Shown one piece after another: positions 25,140 through 34,400 of a stretch of DNA of 64,000 nt. This DNA comes from Candidatus Zhuqueibacterota bacterium. GTDB lineage: Bacteria > Zhuqueibacterota > Zhuqueibacteria > Residuimicrobiales > Krinioviventaceae. The stretch's first letter is position 1, and each line of letters starts with the position of its first letter. The position numbers and the translations under genes are program-made. The stretch is taken from positions 1 to 64,000 of the forward strand of contig JAFGKD010000009.1 in NCBI GenBank assembly GCA_016928775.1, given 5' to 3'. The notes beneath the pieces are model-generated. The model was not told where the DNA came from. It saw only the letters and a list, made by a program, of their open reading frames with translations, and searched no databases.

Positions 25140-26513
25140 ATGAAGGTACAGGATATCAATATTGGTGTAAAGCTGAACGGATTCAAGCATATATTTGTAA
25201 AAAAACGACTCAGTCCGTGGAAAAAATACAACCGCTTTTTGAGTGACTCACAATGGTGGTCAAAGGGCGATTTGCTGGATTATCAGCAGCAGGCCTTCAA
25301 ACGTTTAATCGAACGGGTTTATGAGCATGTGCCCTATTATCGTGGTGCGATGCAAATTTTTAATGTAAAGCCGGACGACATCCGCTCTTTGCAAGACCTT
25401 TCTCTGATGCCATTTGTCGAAAAAGAAATGGTGCGGAGAAATCCTGGGCAATTTCTGTCGACAAAAAGTTTTGCGCCGGTATTGTACAAGTGCCACACCA
25501 GCGGAACAACCGGCACGCCGCTGACTTTGTATCGGGATTTGCGAAATATTGGTTTTGAATACGCCATGCTCTCCCGGCAACGCCAATGGGCAGGACTGTC
25601 CGAGGGTGATCGGTACGCAACGCTCAAGGGTGAGTTATTGCCCGTACGATCTCTGGCTGCAAAGAAATTTTGCGCCTGGAATGGTGCGGAAAACAAGCTG
25701 GTCATGTCATCTTACCACATTTCCGCGCAAACTTTCCGGGAGTATGTCCACGCGCTGACAAGATACAAAGTTGTTGCACTCGATGGATATCCGTCGTCCA
25801 TTTATGCACTGGCAGCTTTTATGCTGGATCGGGGCATGGTCTTGCCGATGAAGGCGATCCTGACTTCTTCAGAAACTCTTGTTCCGGAACACAAAAAAAT
25901 CATTGAACAGGCTTTTGCCTGTCGCGTTTTCGATTATTACGGCATGGCGGAGCGGATCGCTGCGATTCATACATGCGAACACGGGAGCTATCACATTGTG
26001 CCAGAGTACAGCATCGTCGAGTTGGTCCGCAGCAGCCAGGTTGGCGACGGTTTTTTTGAAATCGTCGGTACGGCATTAAATAATAACGCGATGCCACTTA
26101 TTCGTTATCGTGTTGGCGACATTGCGGAAACTCTGGACAAGGCTTGTCCCTGCGGGCGACATTATCCGGTTTTAAAAGGAATTGTCGGCCGCACGGACGA
26201 TTCGATCATCACGCCAAATGGCAAGATTATTGGTCGACTCGACCACATTTACAAGGGAACACACCATCTGAGGCAAGCGCAGATTTATCAGCCGGAACAG
26301 GATAGAGTTATCGTGCGAATCGTTGCGGATGAAGCATTCAGCGAACGTGATGGAGATATCGTGCTGGAAAAACTTTATCATCGGCTTGGTGATGGCATTC
26401 GGTTGGAGATCGAACGAGTGCCGTATATAACGCGCACGCCGCGCGGAAAAATAAAATCTGTTATCTCCGAGGTCGCCGCGTGGAACGATCACCCGCTGAT
26501 TGAACGATCTTGA
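25140..26513 (+). CDS. CapK/PaaK-like adenylate-forming enzyme
   Basis: 457 residues. The phosphate-binding loop CHTSGTTGTP (118-127) and the later YYGMAERIA and RYRVGDIAE motifs identify the ANL superfamily, branch of phenylacetate-CoA ligase. A shorter relative, CapK, occurs in capsule loci of several bacteria. The N-terminus (about 1-100) contains the WxxxDxxxYQ...L..VP-YY segment usual for this branch. In this setting it probably activates an acid (amino acid or acyl group) to decorate the polysaccharide, not phenylacetate for breakdown. The acid is unknown. It is placed between two GT genes and the AlgD-like gene. Confidence 0.85.
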   Translation: MKVQDINIGVKLNGFKHIFVKKRLSPWKKYNRFLSDSQWWSKGDLLDYQQQAFKRLIERVYEHVPYYRGAMQIFNVKPDDIRSLQDLSLMPFVEKEMVRRNPGQFLSTKSFAPVLYKCHTSGTTGTPLTLYRDLRNIGFEYAMLSRQRQWAGLSEGDRYATLKGELLPVRSLAAKKFCAWNGAENKLVMSSYHISAQTFREYVHALTRYKVVALDGYPSSIYALAAFMLDRGMVLPMKAILTSSETLVPEHKKIIEQAFACRVFDYYGMAERIAAIHTCEHGSYHIVPEYSIVELVRSSQVGDGFFEIVGTALNNNAMPLIRYRVGDIAETLDKACPCGRHYPVLKGIVGRTDDSIITPNGKIIGRLDHIYKGTHHLRQAQIYQPEQDRVIVRIVADEAFSERDGDIVLEKLYHRLGDGIRLEIERVPYITRTPRGKIKSVISEVAAWNDHPLIERS

Positions 26514-26546
26514 ACAAAACACTTTTACAGCAAAGGAGAAGCATAA

Positions 26547-27866
26547 ATGAATATAGGTGTTGTTGGAATGGGCTACGTGGGATGCGTCTCAGCCGCTTGT
26601 TTTGCTGAAATGGGGCACACGGTCCTTGGTGTCGATACGAATGCCGCAAAAATTCGTCTCCTCGCCCGCGGCATTTCACCCATTGTTGAAGATCGTCTCT
26701 CGGATATTATTGCTGAACAGGTTCTCTCCGGTCGGCTTGCCGTGACGACTGTGCTGGATCATGCAGTACAACAATCAGACATACTTTTTATTGCCGTCGG
26801 AACACCGAGTCACGCCGACGGCAGCCTGGATTTTCAGCAGGTTGAACAGGTGTGCCTGAATATAGGTGCAGCGCTGAAAGTAAAAGAAGAATATGTCTCC
26901 ATCATATTGCGAAGCACGGTACTGCCCGGCTTGGCCGAGACGGTCGTCATCCCGCTACTGGAAAAATATTCCGGCAAAAAGGTTGGAGACGGTTTTGGCT
27001 TTGCTCTCAATCCCGAGTTTTTGCGTGAAGGCAATGCTGTATCGGATTTTTATAATCCCCCAAAAACTGTCATTGGCCAGGTCGATGAATTAACCGGCGA
27101 TCGATTGCAAGAGCTCTACTCTTCGCTGTCAGCGCCGATCTTTCGCATCGGTTTGGCGGAATCGTCGATGATCAAATATACGGATAATGCGTTCCACGCC
27201 TTAAAGGTTGTATTTGCCAATGAAATTGGCCGGCTGTGCAAAAAATTCAACATCGATTCCCGCATTGTTATGGATGTATTTTGCCAGGATACCAAACTCA
27301 ACCTGTCGCCAATTTATCTCAAACCGGGATTCGCATTTGGCGGCTCGTGCTTGCCAAAGGATTTGCGCGCCATCACGCATCATGCGCGCCAGGCGGACGT
27401 CAAGGTGCCGCTGCTCGAATCGGCTCTGACGAGCAACCTGGAACATATCCAGTTTGCCACTGACATGGTGAAAAAAGACCACAGGACATGTATCGGCATC
27501 CTTGGCATCAGCTTCAAAGAAGGCACCGATGACTTGCGCGAAAGCCCGGTCGTTGACCTGGCAGAGCGGCTGTTAAATGAAGGTTACTCGCTGAGCATCT
27601 ATGACGAAAATGTCCTCAGTGCCCGCAAACGCGGCGCCAATATCGATTATCTGCAACGACACACACCATACCTGGATAAACTCCTGGCGGATTCGGTTGA
27701 AGAGGTATTGAACAAGTCACAAATTGTCCTGATTGGCAATCGGAACAGAGCGCACCATGTGGTATTGAGTGAGCGCTCAAATGGTCATCACATCATTGAC
27801 TTGTCAGGCTTGAACGAACATCAACATAAAAATGCCGAGGTACACTATGAAGGACTGTGCTGGTAA
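26547..27866 (+). CDS. algD: GDP-mannose 6-dehydrogenase-like (AlgD family)
   Basis: 439 residues with AAGGAG 9 bp upstream. The N-terminal NAD-binding GVVGMGYVGCVSAACFAEMGH is followed by ARGISPIVE, GTPSHADGSLDF and the FANEIGRLCKKF helix. The catalytic cysteine is C268 in FGGSCLPKDLRA, the same number as in Pseudomonas AlgD. The C-terminal part (GISFKEGTDDLRESPVVDLAE...) and the last residues EGLCW also follow AlgD rather than UDP-glucose dehydrogenase. The product would be GDP-mannuronate, a uronic acid precursor. The UDP-sugar specificity of sister families cannot be fully excluded. It overlaps the next gene by 20 bp. Confidence 0.85.
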   Translation: MNIGVVGMGYVGCVSAACFAEMGHTVLGVDTNAAKIRLLARGISPIVEDRLSDIIAEQVLSGRLAVTTVLDHAVQQSDILFIAVGTPSHADGSLDFQQVEQVCLNIGAALKVKEEYVSIILRSTVLPGLAETVVIPLLEKYSGKKVGDGFGFALNPEFLREGNAVSDFYNPPKTVIGQVDELTGDRLQELYSSLSAPIFRIGLAESSMIKYTDNAFHALKVVFANEIGRLCKKFNIDSRIVMDVFCQDTKLNLSPIYLKPGFAFGGSCLPKDLRAITHHARQADVKVPLLESALTSNLEHIQFATDMVKKDHRTCIGILGISFKEGTDDLRESPVVDLAERLLNEGYSLSIYDENVLSARKRGANIDYLQRHTPYLDKLLADSVEEVLNKSQIVLIGNRNRAHHVVLSERSNGHHIIDLSGLNEHQHKNAEVHYEGLCW

Positions 27867-29202
27867 AGTTTTAATCATCGTGCAAAATTTGCCGGTGCCG
27901 TTTGACCGGCGAGTGTGGCTGGAGGCGAAAACGCTGCGCGACTATGGGCTGCATGTTTCCATCATCTCGCCGAAATCAAAGGATTTTTCGAAAAGTTTTG
28001 AAAAAATCGAGGACATCGCTGTCTATCGCTACAAGATGCCCATTGAAGCGCACGGCGTTCCCGGTTACTTTTTTGAATTTATTTACGCATGGCTGGCGAC
28101 CGCATTCTTGTCGATTCGCGTTTGGTTTCAAGAAGGATTTGATGTCATCCAGGCTTGCAATCCGCCGGATACTTATTGGGTGCTTGGTCAAATCTATCGG
28201 CTGTTCGGCGTGACCTTTATCTTTGATCACCACGATTTGTCCCCCGAGATGTTCGATGCGAAATATCACGGCAAGCGCCTCTTGCGGCGGGGACTTGTCT
28301 GGCTCGAAAAGAAGACACTCAAAAATGCCACACTCGTGCTCAGCACAAATCACTCGTATAAAAACATCGCTATCGAGCGCGGCGGCAAGAATCCTCAAGA
28401 CGTGTATGTGGTTCGCACTGGTCCGGATGTGCAGCGGCTGCAAACAGTGCGACCAGAGCCGCCACTTAAATTTGGCAAAAAATATCTGGTATGCTACCTC
28501 GGCGAAATGTGCCCGCAAGATGGCGTGGACCTGTTGCTCAAAGCCATTTTATATTTCATCACCAAACTGGGTCGGACGGATACGCATTTCGTCCTTATTG
28601 GCGGTGGCCCGGCCATGCCCGCCATGCGAGCATTGCGCGACGAGATGGGATTGCAACAAAACGTCACTTTTACCGGGCGTATTCCGGATACGGATTTATG
28701 CCGTTACCTCTCCACCGCCGATGTGTGCGTTGATCCGGACCCGTGGACCGAATGGGCCAACCATTCAACAATGAATAAAATTTTGGAATATATGACCTTT
28801 GGTAAACCGATCGTCGCATTTGATCTGGATGAACACAAAAATTCAGCACACGAGGCGGCGTTTTATGTGCAACCGAATGACACCCGCTTGTTCGCCGAAG
28901 CGATTGATGAGTTGCTGAAAAATCCGGAGAAAAGGCAGGCAATGGGTCGGATCGGCTATGCACGCATTCGCGGCCAGTTAGCCTGGACGCACACACACAA
29001 AGCACTTGTTGCTGCCTACAATCGCCTTTTCCCTGAAATGAAAAGCGCGGACGAGGCTGAGCAACATCTGCTGGACTTTGTCCTGTCGGGAATACATCGC
29101 AAAGCCTATACTGACGCAGAAAATGTCAATATTCTTCCAAGGGACAAAGGAAAATCCGCCTCGTCCCAAAAAGCTGAGCAGATCTCTTGCGACTCGCACT
29201 AA
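27847..29202 (+). CDS. glycosyltransferase family 4 (WcfI/PelF-like)
   Basis: 451 residues from the ATG at 27847, with GAGG 6-9 bp upstream; it overlaps the AlgD-like gene. GT-B fold: N-terminal VLIIVQNLPVPFDRRVWLEAKTLRDYG, central DHHDLSPEMFDAK, and C-terminal DVCVDPDPWTEWANHSTMNKILEYMTFGKPIVAFDL with the donor-binding Glu. The DHHDLSPE motif is shared by transferases found in many exopolysaccharide loci. A 45-residue hydrophilic tail is poorly conserved. The tight overlap with algD suggests, but does not prove, that it uses GDP-mannuronate or GDP-mannose. Confidence 0.9.
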   Translation: MKDCAGKVLIIVQNLPVPFDRRVWLEAKTLRDYGLHVSIISPKSKDFSKSFEKIEDIAVYRYKMPIEAHGVPGYFFEFIYAWLATAFLSIRVWFQEGFDVIQACNPPDTYWVLGQIYRLFGVTFIFDHHDLSPEMFDAKYHGKRLLRRGLVWLEKKTLKNATLVLSTNHSYKNIAIERGGKNPQDVYVVRTGPDVQRLQTVRPEPPLKFGKKYLVCYLGEMCPQDGVDLLLKAILYFITKLGRTDTHFVLIGGGPAMPAMRALRDEMGLQQNVTFTGRIPDTDLCRYLSTADVCVDPDPWTEWANHSTMNKILEYMTFGKPIVAFDLDEHKNSAHEAAFYVQPNDTRLFAEAIDELLKNPEKRQAMGRIGYARIRGQLAWTHTHKALVAAYNRLFPEMKSADEAEQHLLDFVLSGIHRKAYTDAENVNILPRDKGKSASSQKAEQISCDSH

Positions 29203-29241
29203 TTTGTCATGTATTCGGATCAGAAAAACGCGGAGAAAAAA

Positions 29242-30243
29242 ATGGTAAAAAGACTCTTTAAACTGCTGCTAACAAATGCAGCAGCACTGTTGCTCGCACA
29301 GTGCAGCTCCACCACCGCACCAGCCCCAAAAAGTTCGGGCTGGCTAACCCGTAACGCCGGCCTGCCGGAGACGCTTACTGTCACGGCAATAACAAATGTG
29401 CCAGAGACGCAAACACTCTATATTGGCACTCACAACGGCATTTACAAATCGGTTAACAATGGCGAATCCTGGAGTGAAATCAACAAAGGACTGGAGACAA
29501 ATGATATTTCCTGTATCGCTGCACGTGCCAACATCGTCTATGCGGGATCGTGGGGCAAGGGAGTCTATCGATCGTTGAATGGTGGAGAAGAATGGCAATC
29601 CGTTTGGTCGTCTGATAAAAATCCACATGTGAATGACATTTTTGTGTCGCCATCTCATCAGACCGTTTACGTTGCGACGGAACATGGGCTGTTCAAAAGT
29701 GAAAATGGTGGCGAGACATGGGCGCACATTTTTCAGTATGGTAAAATACGCACCGTGGCCGTTCATCCGCGTGACAGCACTACCCTGTATATCGGTGCGC
29801 GCTGGCATGGCAACTTGCGCAGCACAGATGGTGGTGTTTCCTGGCACAAGATAAATAACGGGGTACACAGCGAAGGCGACGATGTGGCAGCCGCCAACTG
29901 TTTTGTCTTTGATCTAAAAAATCCGGATCACCTGGTCATGAGCACCGGTTGGGTGGATTTGTACCAGTCATTGAATGGCGGTGAGCGCTGGGAGCACGTT
30001 GGAGATCAGTTAGCGGATCTGTCTATTTGCGCTTTGGCTGCCCGGGAAAAAAGCAGCACCATGTGGGCGGTTTCGGAAACAGATGGTGTGTTTGTCAGCC
30101 ATGATGACTGCGCATCATGGCACCCGCACAACGAAGGACTTGGTCAAGCCAAAATAAAATCGCTCCATGTGACCAGATCGACAAACGCAGAGGTATTTGT
30201 CGGCACCCTGGGAAAAGGAATTTATATCTATGCGGGCGACTAA
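29242..30243 (+). CDS. BNR/sortilin-like beta-propeller lipoprotein
   Basis: 333 residues from the ATG at 29242 (GGAG 6-9 bp upstream). Lipobox LLLAQC places the lipidated Cys near residue 21. The rest is made of repeats of the form TLYIGTHNGIYKSVNNGESWSE (VYAGSWGKGVYRSLNGGEEW, VYVATEHGLFKSENGGETW, LYIGARWHGNLRSTDGGVSW...). These are Asp-box (S/T-x-D/N-G-G-x-x-W) motifs of a six- or seven-bladed propeller. No sialidase catalytic residues are evident. A surface scaffold for the polymer is plausible. The C-terminus overlaps the start of the next gene by 14 bp. Confidence 0.8.
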   Translation: MVKRLFKLLLTNAAALLLAQCSSTTAPAPKSSGWLTRNAGLPETLTVTAITNVPETQTLYIGTHNGIYKSVNNGESWSEINKGLETNDISCIAARANIVYAGSWGKGVYRSLNGGEEWQSVWSSDKNPHVNDIFVSPSHQTVYVATEHGLFKSENGGETWAHIFQYGKIRTVAVHPRDSTTLYIGARWHGNLRSTDGGVSWHKINNGVHSEGDDVAAANCFVFDLKNPDHLVMSTGWVDLYQSLNGGERWEHVGDQLADLSICALAAREKSSTMWAVSETDGVFVSHDDCASWHPHNEGLGQAKIKSLHVTRSTNAEVFVGTLGKGIYIYAGD

Positions 30244-31489
30244 TATTGTGTACAAATCTATGATTTTTATGCTCGTGGTCGCGGCGTTCATGATACGCCT
30301 GATCTACGTCTCGCAGCTCGACGCGAGAGTCTGGTGGGTTGATGAAACTGATTACCTGGCACTGGGTCAATCCATTGCCGCGGGAAACGGCTATGTGAAT
30401 TCACAAGGTCAACCAACAGCATTCCGTCCACCCGGCTACCCGCTCTTTTTAGCCATATTGTCCAAAGTTGCCATAAACGACGCGCCGTCCGTTCGTGTCG
30501 TCCAGGCATTTGTGAGTTCTATAACAGTTTTGCTCCTCTCTCTACTCTCTCTCCGCATAGTGGGTCCTGTCGCCTCTCTGGTTTCTGCCGGTTTGGCGGC
30601 AGGATACCCCTATTTTATCTACAGCACTGGTACCCTTTTTCCAATTACCTGGTTTTCCTTGACACTCGTGGCTTCGGTCACTTTTTTATTCATCGGGCTG
30701 GACAACAACAGGAAATGGTATATCGCGCTGGCCGGATTCTGCATGGGTCTCTCAATTCTGACGCGAACCTCGGCAGCCGTATTGGGTCTGGCGACATTAT
30801 TATGGCTGTTGATCATACTGTTCAAGTCGCCCAAAAAACTGCTCCTGACAGCCCTGGTTTTTGGTCTCACCATGACGAGCGTTCTTTTCCCCTGGCTGCT
30901 GCGTAATTATCACGTATTCGGCACGCCAGTGCTATCGACAAATGGGGGACGTAATTTGTGGCTGGGTAACAATCCCAAAAGCACGGCCAATAGTGGCAGC
31001 AATATAGAGATGCCACAGGAATTTGCTCAACGTATTGGCATGGCGGGCGAAATCGAAGCCGATCATCTCTATTCCGCCACAGCGCTCGAGTACATCAAGT
31101 CGGATCAGAACCACTACCTTTGGTTAGCCGTGCAAAAGGGAGTCGCCCTCTGGCGTTTAGATCCATCGCCCACAACCGAAGGCTATCCCCGCTACAAATG
31201 TCTTCATAGCTTGATCAGCTGGATCAGCTATGCGCCAATTCTTTTGTTAGCGTTGACCGGTTTTGCCATCAGCAATCGCGCCGGTAAAAAAAAGATGCTG
31301 TTGTGGTTGCTGTTTGGTCTGTTTTTCACCCTGCTGCATGCAGTTTATATCTCCAAAGTGCGGTTCCGCCTGCCACTGGATTATTTTCTCATCCTGATGG
31401 CCGGAGCGGCCATCAATTCTCTCGTGAATAAAATAGCACCCGTCAAAAAATTTACCCAAAGATTATTTCCGGAATATACCTATGAATAA
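30230..31489 (+). CDS. GT39-like membrane glycosyltransferase
   Basis: 419 residues from the ATG at 30230. The first helix is followed by the periplasmic loop with VWWVDETDYLALGQSIAAGNGY, containing the DE pair of GT39/ArnT-like enzymes, and TAFRPPGYPLFLAIL. About ten further hydrophobic helices follow (for example IYSTGTLFPITWFSLTLVASVTFLFI) and a loop NGGRNLWLGNNPKSTANSG. Such enzymes move a sugar from a polyprenyl phosphate carrier to an acceptor on the outer face of the inner membrane. Acceptor unknown. The last 8 bp overlap the start of the C25 peptidase gene, tying glycan and peptidase expression. Confidence 0.85.
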   Translation: MRATNIVYKSMIFMLVVAAFMIRLIYVSQLDARVWWVDETDYLALGQSIAAGNGYVNSQGQPTAFRPPGYPLFLAILSKVAINDAPSVRVVQAFVSSITVLLLSLLSLRIVGPVASLVSAGLAAGYPYFIYSTGTLFPITWFSLTLVASVTFLFIGLDNNRKWYIALAGFCMGLSILTRTSAAVLGLATLLWLLIILFKSPKKLLLTALVFGLTMTSVLFPWLLRNYHVFGTPVLSTNGGRNLWLGNNPKSTANSGSNIEMPQEFAQRIGMAGEIEADHLYSATALEYIKSDQNHYLWLAVQKGVALWRLDPSPTTEGYPRYKCLHSLISWISYAPILLLALTGFAISNRAGKKKMLLWLLFGLFFTLLHAVYISKVRFRLPLDYFLILMAGAAINSLVNKIAPVKKFTQRLFPEYTYE

Positions 31490-34400
31490 ACTATGCCTTT
31501 CGCTCCTCGGCTTTTTGTTCGCAACGCACGGGCTTTCAAACACACCAGGCGCTGATGTGACAATATTGGCATCAACCGCGAGGTCTATTTCTGTGCAGGC
31601 ACGCTTTGATACGATTACGGTTGTCCGCGCGCTCGAAAATGGCGAATGGTCGACAAGCATAAACATGCAGCATGCCGGCTCAATCATCGAACCAGGTGTA
31701 CCGCATTTACCTTTGGTGACTGTACGACTCGGCATCCCGGCCAACAGCCGGCCTCGTCTCAATGTTTTTGCAGAAGAAAAAGAAACACGGCAGATTGGCA
31801 CCGTAAGAAATAATCTGCCAGGTTCTAAAGATGTGAGGTCCATTGCCCATCCATCATCAGCCTGGTTTCCGCAGGTATCAGCCGAGATCGGCCTGGACGC
31901 TATGATTCGCAATCAACGGGTGCTGTTCATTCATCTCTATCCCGTTCGCTATCAGGCGAGCTCCGGGACAGCACATATTCTTAAAAGCATACAATTCGAA
32001 ATTGATTTTGCACTTGAGACCGGCACAACCACCGCTCTCATCGATGCAGAAAAGGCGTATGAAACCATTTTTCAGAATATATTGTGTAATTATGAATCGA
32101 GCCGCGCCTGGCGATGTTCGGGGGCATCTGTTCAGGCTTTGTCCAAAGCGACAACCGGACTTGAATGGCCAATGGCTCGTCTCTCTCTCAACAAAGCCGG
32201 CGTTTACCGCGTGACTGGTCGGGAGCTGGCAAGCGCCGGCATTGATATTCGACAAATAAATCCACGCACTTTTTCATTGGCCAATAATGGAAGACCGGTT
32301 CCCATCATCGTCGAAGGTGCTCATGACGGCAGCTTTGATTACAATGATCGTATTATTTTTGTCGGCAAAGAGAATGCCGGTGAAAAGACCCATCTCTCAC
32401 TGTTTTCAGATACCAATGTTTATCAACTCTCCTGGGGTGGCTCAGGCATGGCATTTACTGAATTGCCAGCCTCTCCCAATCAAACCGAAACGGACACGCT
32501 CTCCACCGCTCCGCTCACCATTCATTTTGAAAAAGACAGGCGTTATGAACGTCTCGTAGGGTATGACAATGGCGAGGCTGATCACTGGTTCTGGGAAAAA
32601 CTGATGAATGGGGAGAGAATCAATTTCCCGGTCTTTTTGCCCGGACTTTTGTCAGGGAGCGCTCTGAAACTGACGGCAGAGTTTCACGGCCTTTCGGAAT
32701 CGGAAGAGGTGGAGATGAACCACCACGTGGTTGCCCATTTCGATGGACAGCCCGTTGGTGAAGCTCCTGGATCACAAAAAACGCCGTTCACTCTCTACAC
32801 CGCACGTTTTTTTTCCAACAACACAAATCCAAATCGTACGATTTATTTTGATTTGCCACTCGACAATACCGCTGTTTTCGCCGATTTTGTCTTTTTGAAC
32901 TGGTTTGAAATTGAATATGAGCGCCGGCTCACGGCAGTGACTGATGAGCTGACTTTTGACCTGGAGCCACAATCCAATCGAATTTGGCGACTCTCGGGAT
33001 TTAGCTCTGACCAGGTCTATTTATTGACGGATAATGGCTACCGTCTCGTTCACCCGAAAATAAAGAGTCGCGGCCACGGTTTCGACATCAGTATAACCTA
33101 TCCTGCAAAACATCCGGCCCAACTTTATGCCGTGGCGGAAAATGCTCTGAGCTCGGTCCTGTCTATCGAAAAAGATGAACCGTCGACTTTGGCCGCAGTT
33201 GACAATAGTGCAGATTATGTCATCATCACACATCAGGCCTTTCGCGGCGCGGCCGAGCGATTGGCGGACTATCGGACTCGTAAGGGACTGCGCACAATGG
33301 TGGTTGACATTCAGGATGTTTATGACGAATTCAGCTCCAGCCTCTACGATCCTCGCGCCATCAAACGTTTCATTGCTTACACTTACAGCCAGTGGCACAA
33401 ACCGGCGCCGCTCTATTTTATCCTGTTCGGCGATACAACCTATTTGATGAACAAGGATGTCGCGGCCGATGCCACATTAAAATCCTATGTGCCAAGCGTC
33501 ATGGTCAATACAAAATCATTCGGCATGACCTCGAGCGACAACTATTTTGCCTGTATCAGCGGCGATGACGATCTGCCGGATGTTTACCTTGGCCGCCTGC
33601 CGGCCAACACGCAGGATGAAGCGGAAACCATGGTCGATAAAATTATCAGCTACGAAACGCGCGGCATTGCGGATGAATGGCGTCGGCATATCACCCTGGC
33701 GTCCGGCAACGGCGATTTTTTCGGTTATTCAGCGCAATACCTCGTTGACCATTTTTTGCCCAAATGGATGGTGACGAAACGGCTATCGACCGACTTTGAA
33801 TCGCCGTTTTACAACGCGACCGAGGATTTTATTGCATGGATCAATAGCGGCCAAAATATCATCAATTTTCTCGTGCATGGCTCGGGCGAGCAGATCGCCG
33901 ACGCCAATCTGTTTGAAAAGGATGATATCATTCGACTCTCCAACGAGGACCGCTATGCCTTTGCCATCACCATGTCTTGCTATATCGGTCACTTTGACAA
34001 TCCGGAAAGAAACTCCCTTGGAGAAGTGCTGTTAACCGCGCCAAACAAGGGCATTATGGCCATGTTCGGGTCCGCCGGCAAGTCGTATATCTATTCTGAC
34101 TTTTATTTCAACAATGCTGTTTTTGATGGCATTTACAACAAAAACTTGCGAACCTTGGGCGAAATTACCACGCACGCCAAGTATGAGCTCATCGCCAAAA
34201 CCAAAAGTTTTTGGGAGCCGGTGCAGAACTTTTTGCTCATTGGCGACCCGGCAACCGAGCTCAATTTACCCGAGAAAAAAATCGAGCTGGCACTGTCCCC
34301 AAAAGTGTTGGCCGAGGGAGATGTGTTGCGCGTTTCCGGCACTGCGCCTGCTGCAAAGGGTCATCTGCACCTCAGTGCCATCGGTGAGCTGGATTCGGTA

